Shown here piece by piece: positions 4,460 to 5,390 of a stretch of 5,390 bases of DNA. A program made the translations under genes and the position numbers. Under the pieces are notes generated by a model. It was not told where the DNA came from, searched no databases, and saw nothing but the letters and a program-made list of their open reading frames with translations. This DNA is from an uncultured Prevotellaceae bacterium (lineage in GTDB: Bacteria > Bacteroidota > Bacteroidia > Bacteroidales > Bacteroidaceae). Position 1 is the stretch's first letter; the number at the start of each line of letters is the position of its first letter. The DNA lies in assembly GCA_900313845.1 (NCBI GenBank), contig OMTC01000153.1, positions 1-5,390 on the forward strand, read 5' to 3'.

Positions 4460-5390
4460 AGCAAGCATTTCTGAAATTTGGCAAGGACGATTCCTTGCGC
4501 CGCTTTCATCCTTGGATTTTCTCGGGTGCTATCCATCATTTTTCGGAGCAACCAGAGGAAGGTGAGGTGGTGGAAGTGTATGCAGCCAAACAAAAAGTAG
4601 ATAAAAAGGGATTCGACTTTGAGTACATTGCCTCGGGACACTTCCAAATTGGGAGTATCATGGTGCGCGTGCTTACTTTTGAGCATGAGGACATCAATCA
4701 GGATTTCTATGAGCAACGTCTTGCTTCAGCTTTGCAGATGCGCAAGGCAGTGGGGCTCGTGGGAAGGGAAGATAGCACTTCGTTCCGCATGGTGCATGGG
4801 GAAGGGGACAATCTGCCTGGACTCGTGATTGATGTTTATAAGCAAACGGCAGTGATGCAGGCTCACTCAGTGGGTATGCATGTGGACCGCTTTATGATTG
4901 CAAAGGCACTGAAAAATGTGATGGGAGATGACTTGGAGAATATCTTCTACAAGTCGGAAACAACCTTACCTTTCAAGGCTGAATTGGGACAAGAGAATGG
5001 TTTTTTACTCGGCGGAAGTACCGATGATATTGCTACTGAAAACGGACTGAAATTCCATGTGGATTGGCTTCGCGGACAGAAAACGGGTTTCTTTGTGGAT
5101 CAGCGCGAGAATCGCAGTTTACTTCAGAAATACTCGCAAGGGCGCAAGGTGCTCAATATGTTCTGCTACACGGGTGGCTTCTCGTTCTATGCCATGCGTG
5201 GTGGAGCGGAACTGGTGCATTCCGTGGATTCTTCGCAAAAGGCAATTGACTTGACGAATGCCAATGTGGAACTGAATTTTCCTAATGACCCTCGCCACAA
5301 AGCATACGCAGAGGATGCTTTCAAATTCCTCGATAGGATGGAGAAAGGGGCATACGATTTGATTTTTCTCGACCCTCCTGCTTTTGCCAA
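4456..5390 (+). CDS. rlmI: RlmI-like class I SAM-dependent 23S rRNA cytosine methyltransferase, C-terminus cut by window edge
   Basis: The frame from the ATG at 4456 stays open for 311 codons to the window end. The N-terminal PUA-like RNA-binding domain (1 to about 75) shows RRFHPWIFSGAI (15-26). A central domain with EGDNLPGLVIDVY (116-128) follows. The methyltransferase domain begins with the family signature QKTGFFVDQRENR (208-220), then SAM motif I VLNMFCYTGGFSFYA (232-246), the acidic ribose-binding position in VDSS (257-260) and LIFLDPPAF (302-310). This order is that of COG1092 proteins such as E. coli RlmI, which makes m5C1962 in 23S rRNA. The protein is normally close to 390-400 residues, so about 80 are missing. 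The exact target base is inferred from the family. The start is fixed by the ATGA overlap with the exonuclease and by the PUA-domain match. Confidence 0.9.
   Translation, partial: MKQAFLKFGKDDSLRRFHPWIFSGAIHHFSEQPEEGEVVEVYAAKQKVDKKGFDFEYIASGHFQIGSIMVRVLTFEHEDINQDFYEQRLASALQMRKAVGLVGREDSTSFRMVHGEGDNLPGLVIDVYKQTAVMQAHSVGMHVDRFMIAKALKNVMGDDLENIFYKSETTLPFKAELGQENGFLLGGSTDDIATENGLKFHVDWLRGQKTGFFVDQRENRSLLQKYSQGRKVLNMFCYTGGFSFYAMRGGAELVHSVDSSQKAIDLTNANVELNFPNDPRHKAYAEDAFKFLDRMEKGAYDLIFLDPPAFA

Noticed and set aside
5187..5390. Minus-strand open frame at the right edge
   Set aside because: It is antisense to the methyltransferase domain, whose SAM motifs are clear on the plus strand.

Overview
The window reads as a chromosomal segment from a Bacteroidales bacterium, most likely a Prevotella-like member of the Prevotellaceae. 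The evidence is the gene content (a DUF5063-type protein, a DEDDy 3'-5' exonuclease and an RlmI-like methyltransferase in one operon), promoter -7 boxes of the Bacteroidetes form TAnnTTTG, mostly weak Shine-Dalgarno signals and a moderate-to-low GC content. No lineage could be confirmed by search.

Left part, all on the minus strand. Positions 1-178 hold the first 59 codons of a Xaa-Pro aminopeptidase (AMP_N domain) that runs off the window. Positions 179-490 are non-coding. They carry the promoter of that gene (-7 box at 261-268) and a clear intrinsic terminator (332-370) for the operon to the right. That operon, read from right to left, is an ECF-type RNA polymerase sigma factor (2163-2669), a single-pass membrane protein that is probably its anti-sigma factor (1465-2166, start codon overlapping the sigma stop as ATGA), and a secreted protein of unknown function (491-1426). 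It looks like a self-contained envelope-signalling module: sigma in the cytoplasm, an inhibitor spanning the inner membrane, and a third exported component.

Middle, 2670-3218. This is a divergent intergenic region of about 550 bases with no convincing gene. It contains the most striking object in the window: seven copies of a 10-bp dyad TGAANNTTCA whose start positions (2857, 2879, 2901, 2923, 2945, 2967, 2989) are exactly 22 bp apart. The dyad arms are invariant while the 12-bp AT-rich linkers have diverged, which suggests a regularly phased protein-binding array (operator or iteron-like) rather than a passive satellite. A 45-nt polypurine tract and the promoter of the rightward operon follow.

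Right part, plus strand. A DUF5063 protein (3219-3755), a DEDDy 3'-5' exonuclease (3806-4459) and the first 311 codons of an RlmI-like 23S rRNA cytosine methyltransferase (4456 to the window end, ATGA overlap with the exonuclease) form a compact operon that points to RNA processing or modification. All three are ordinary housekeeping-type genes. The unusual content is the repeat array and the three-gene sigma module.
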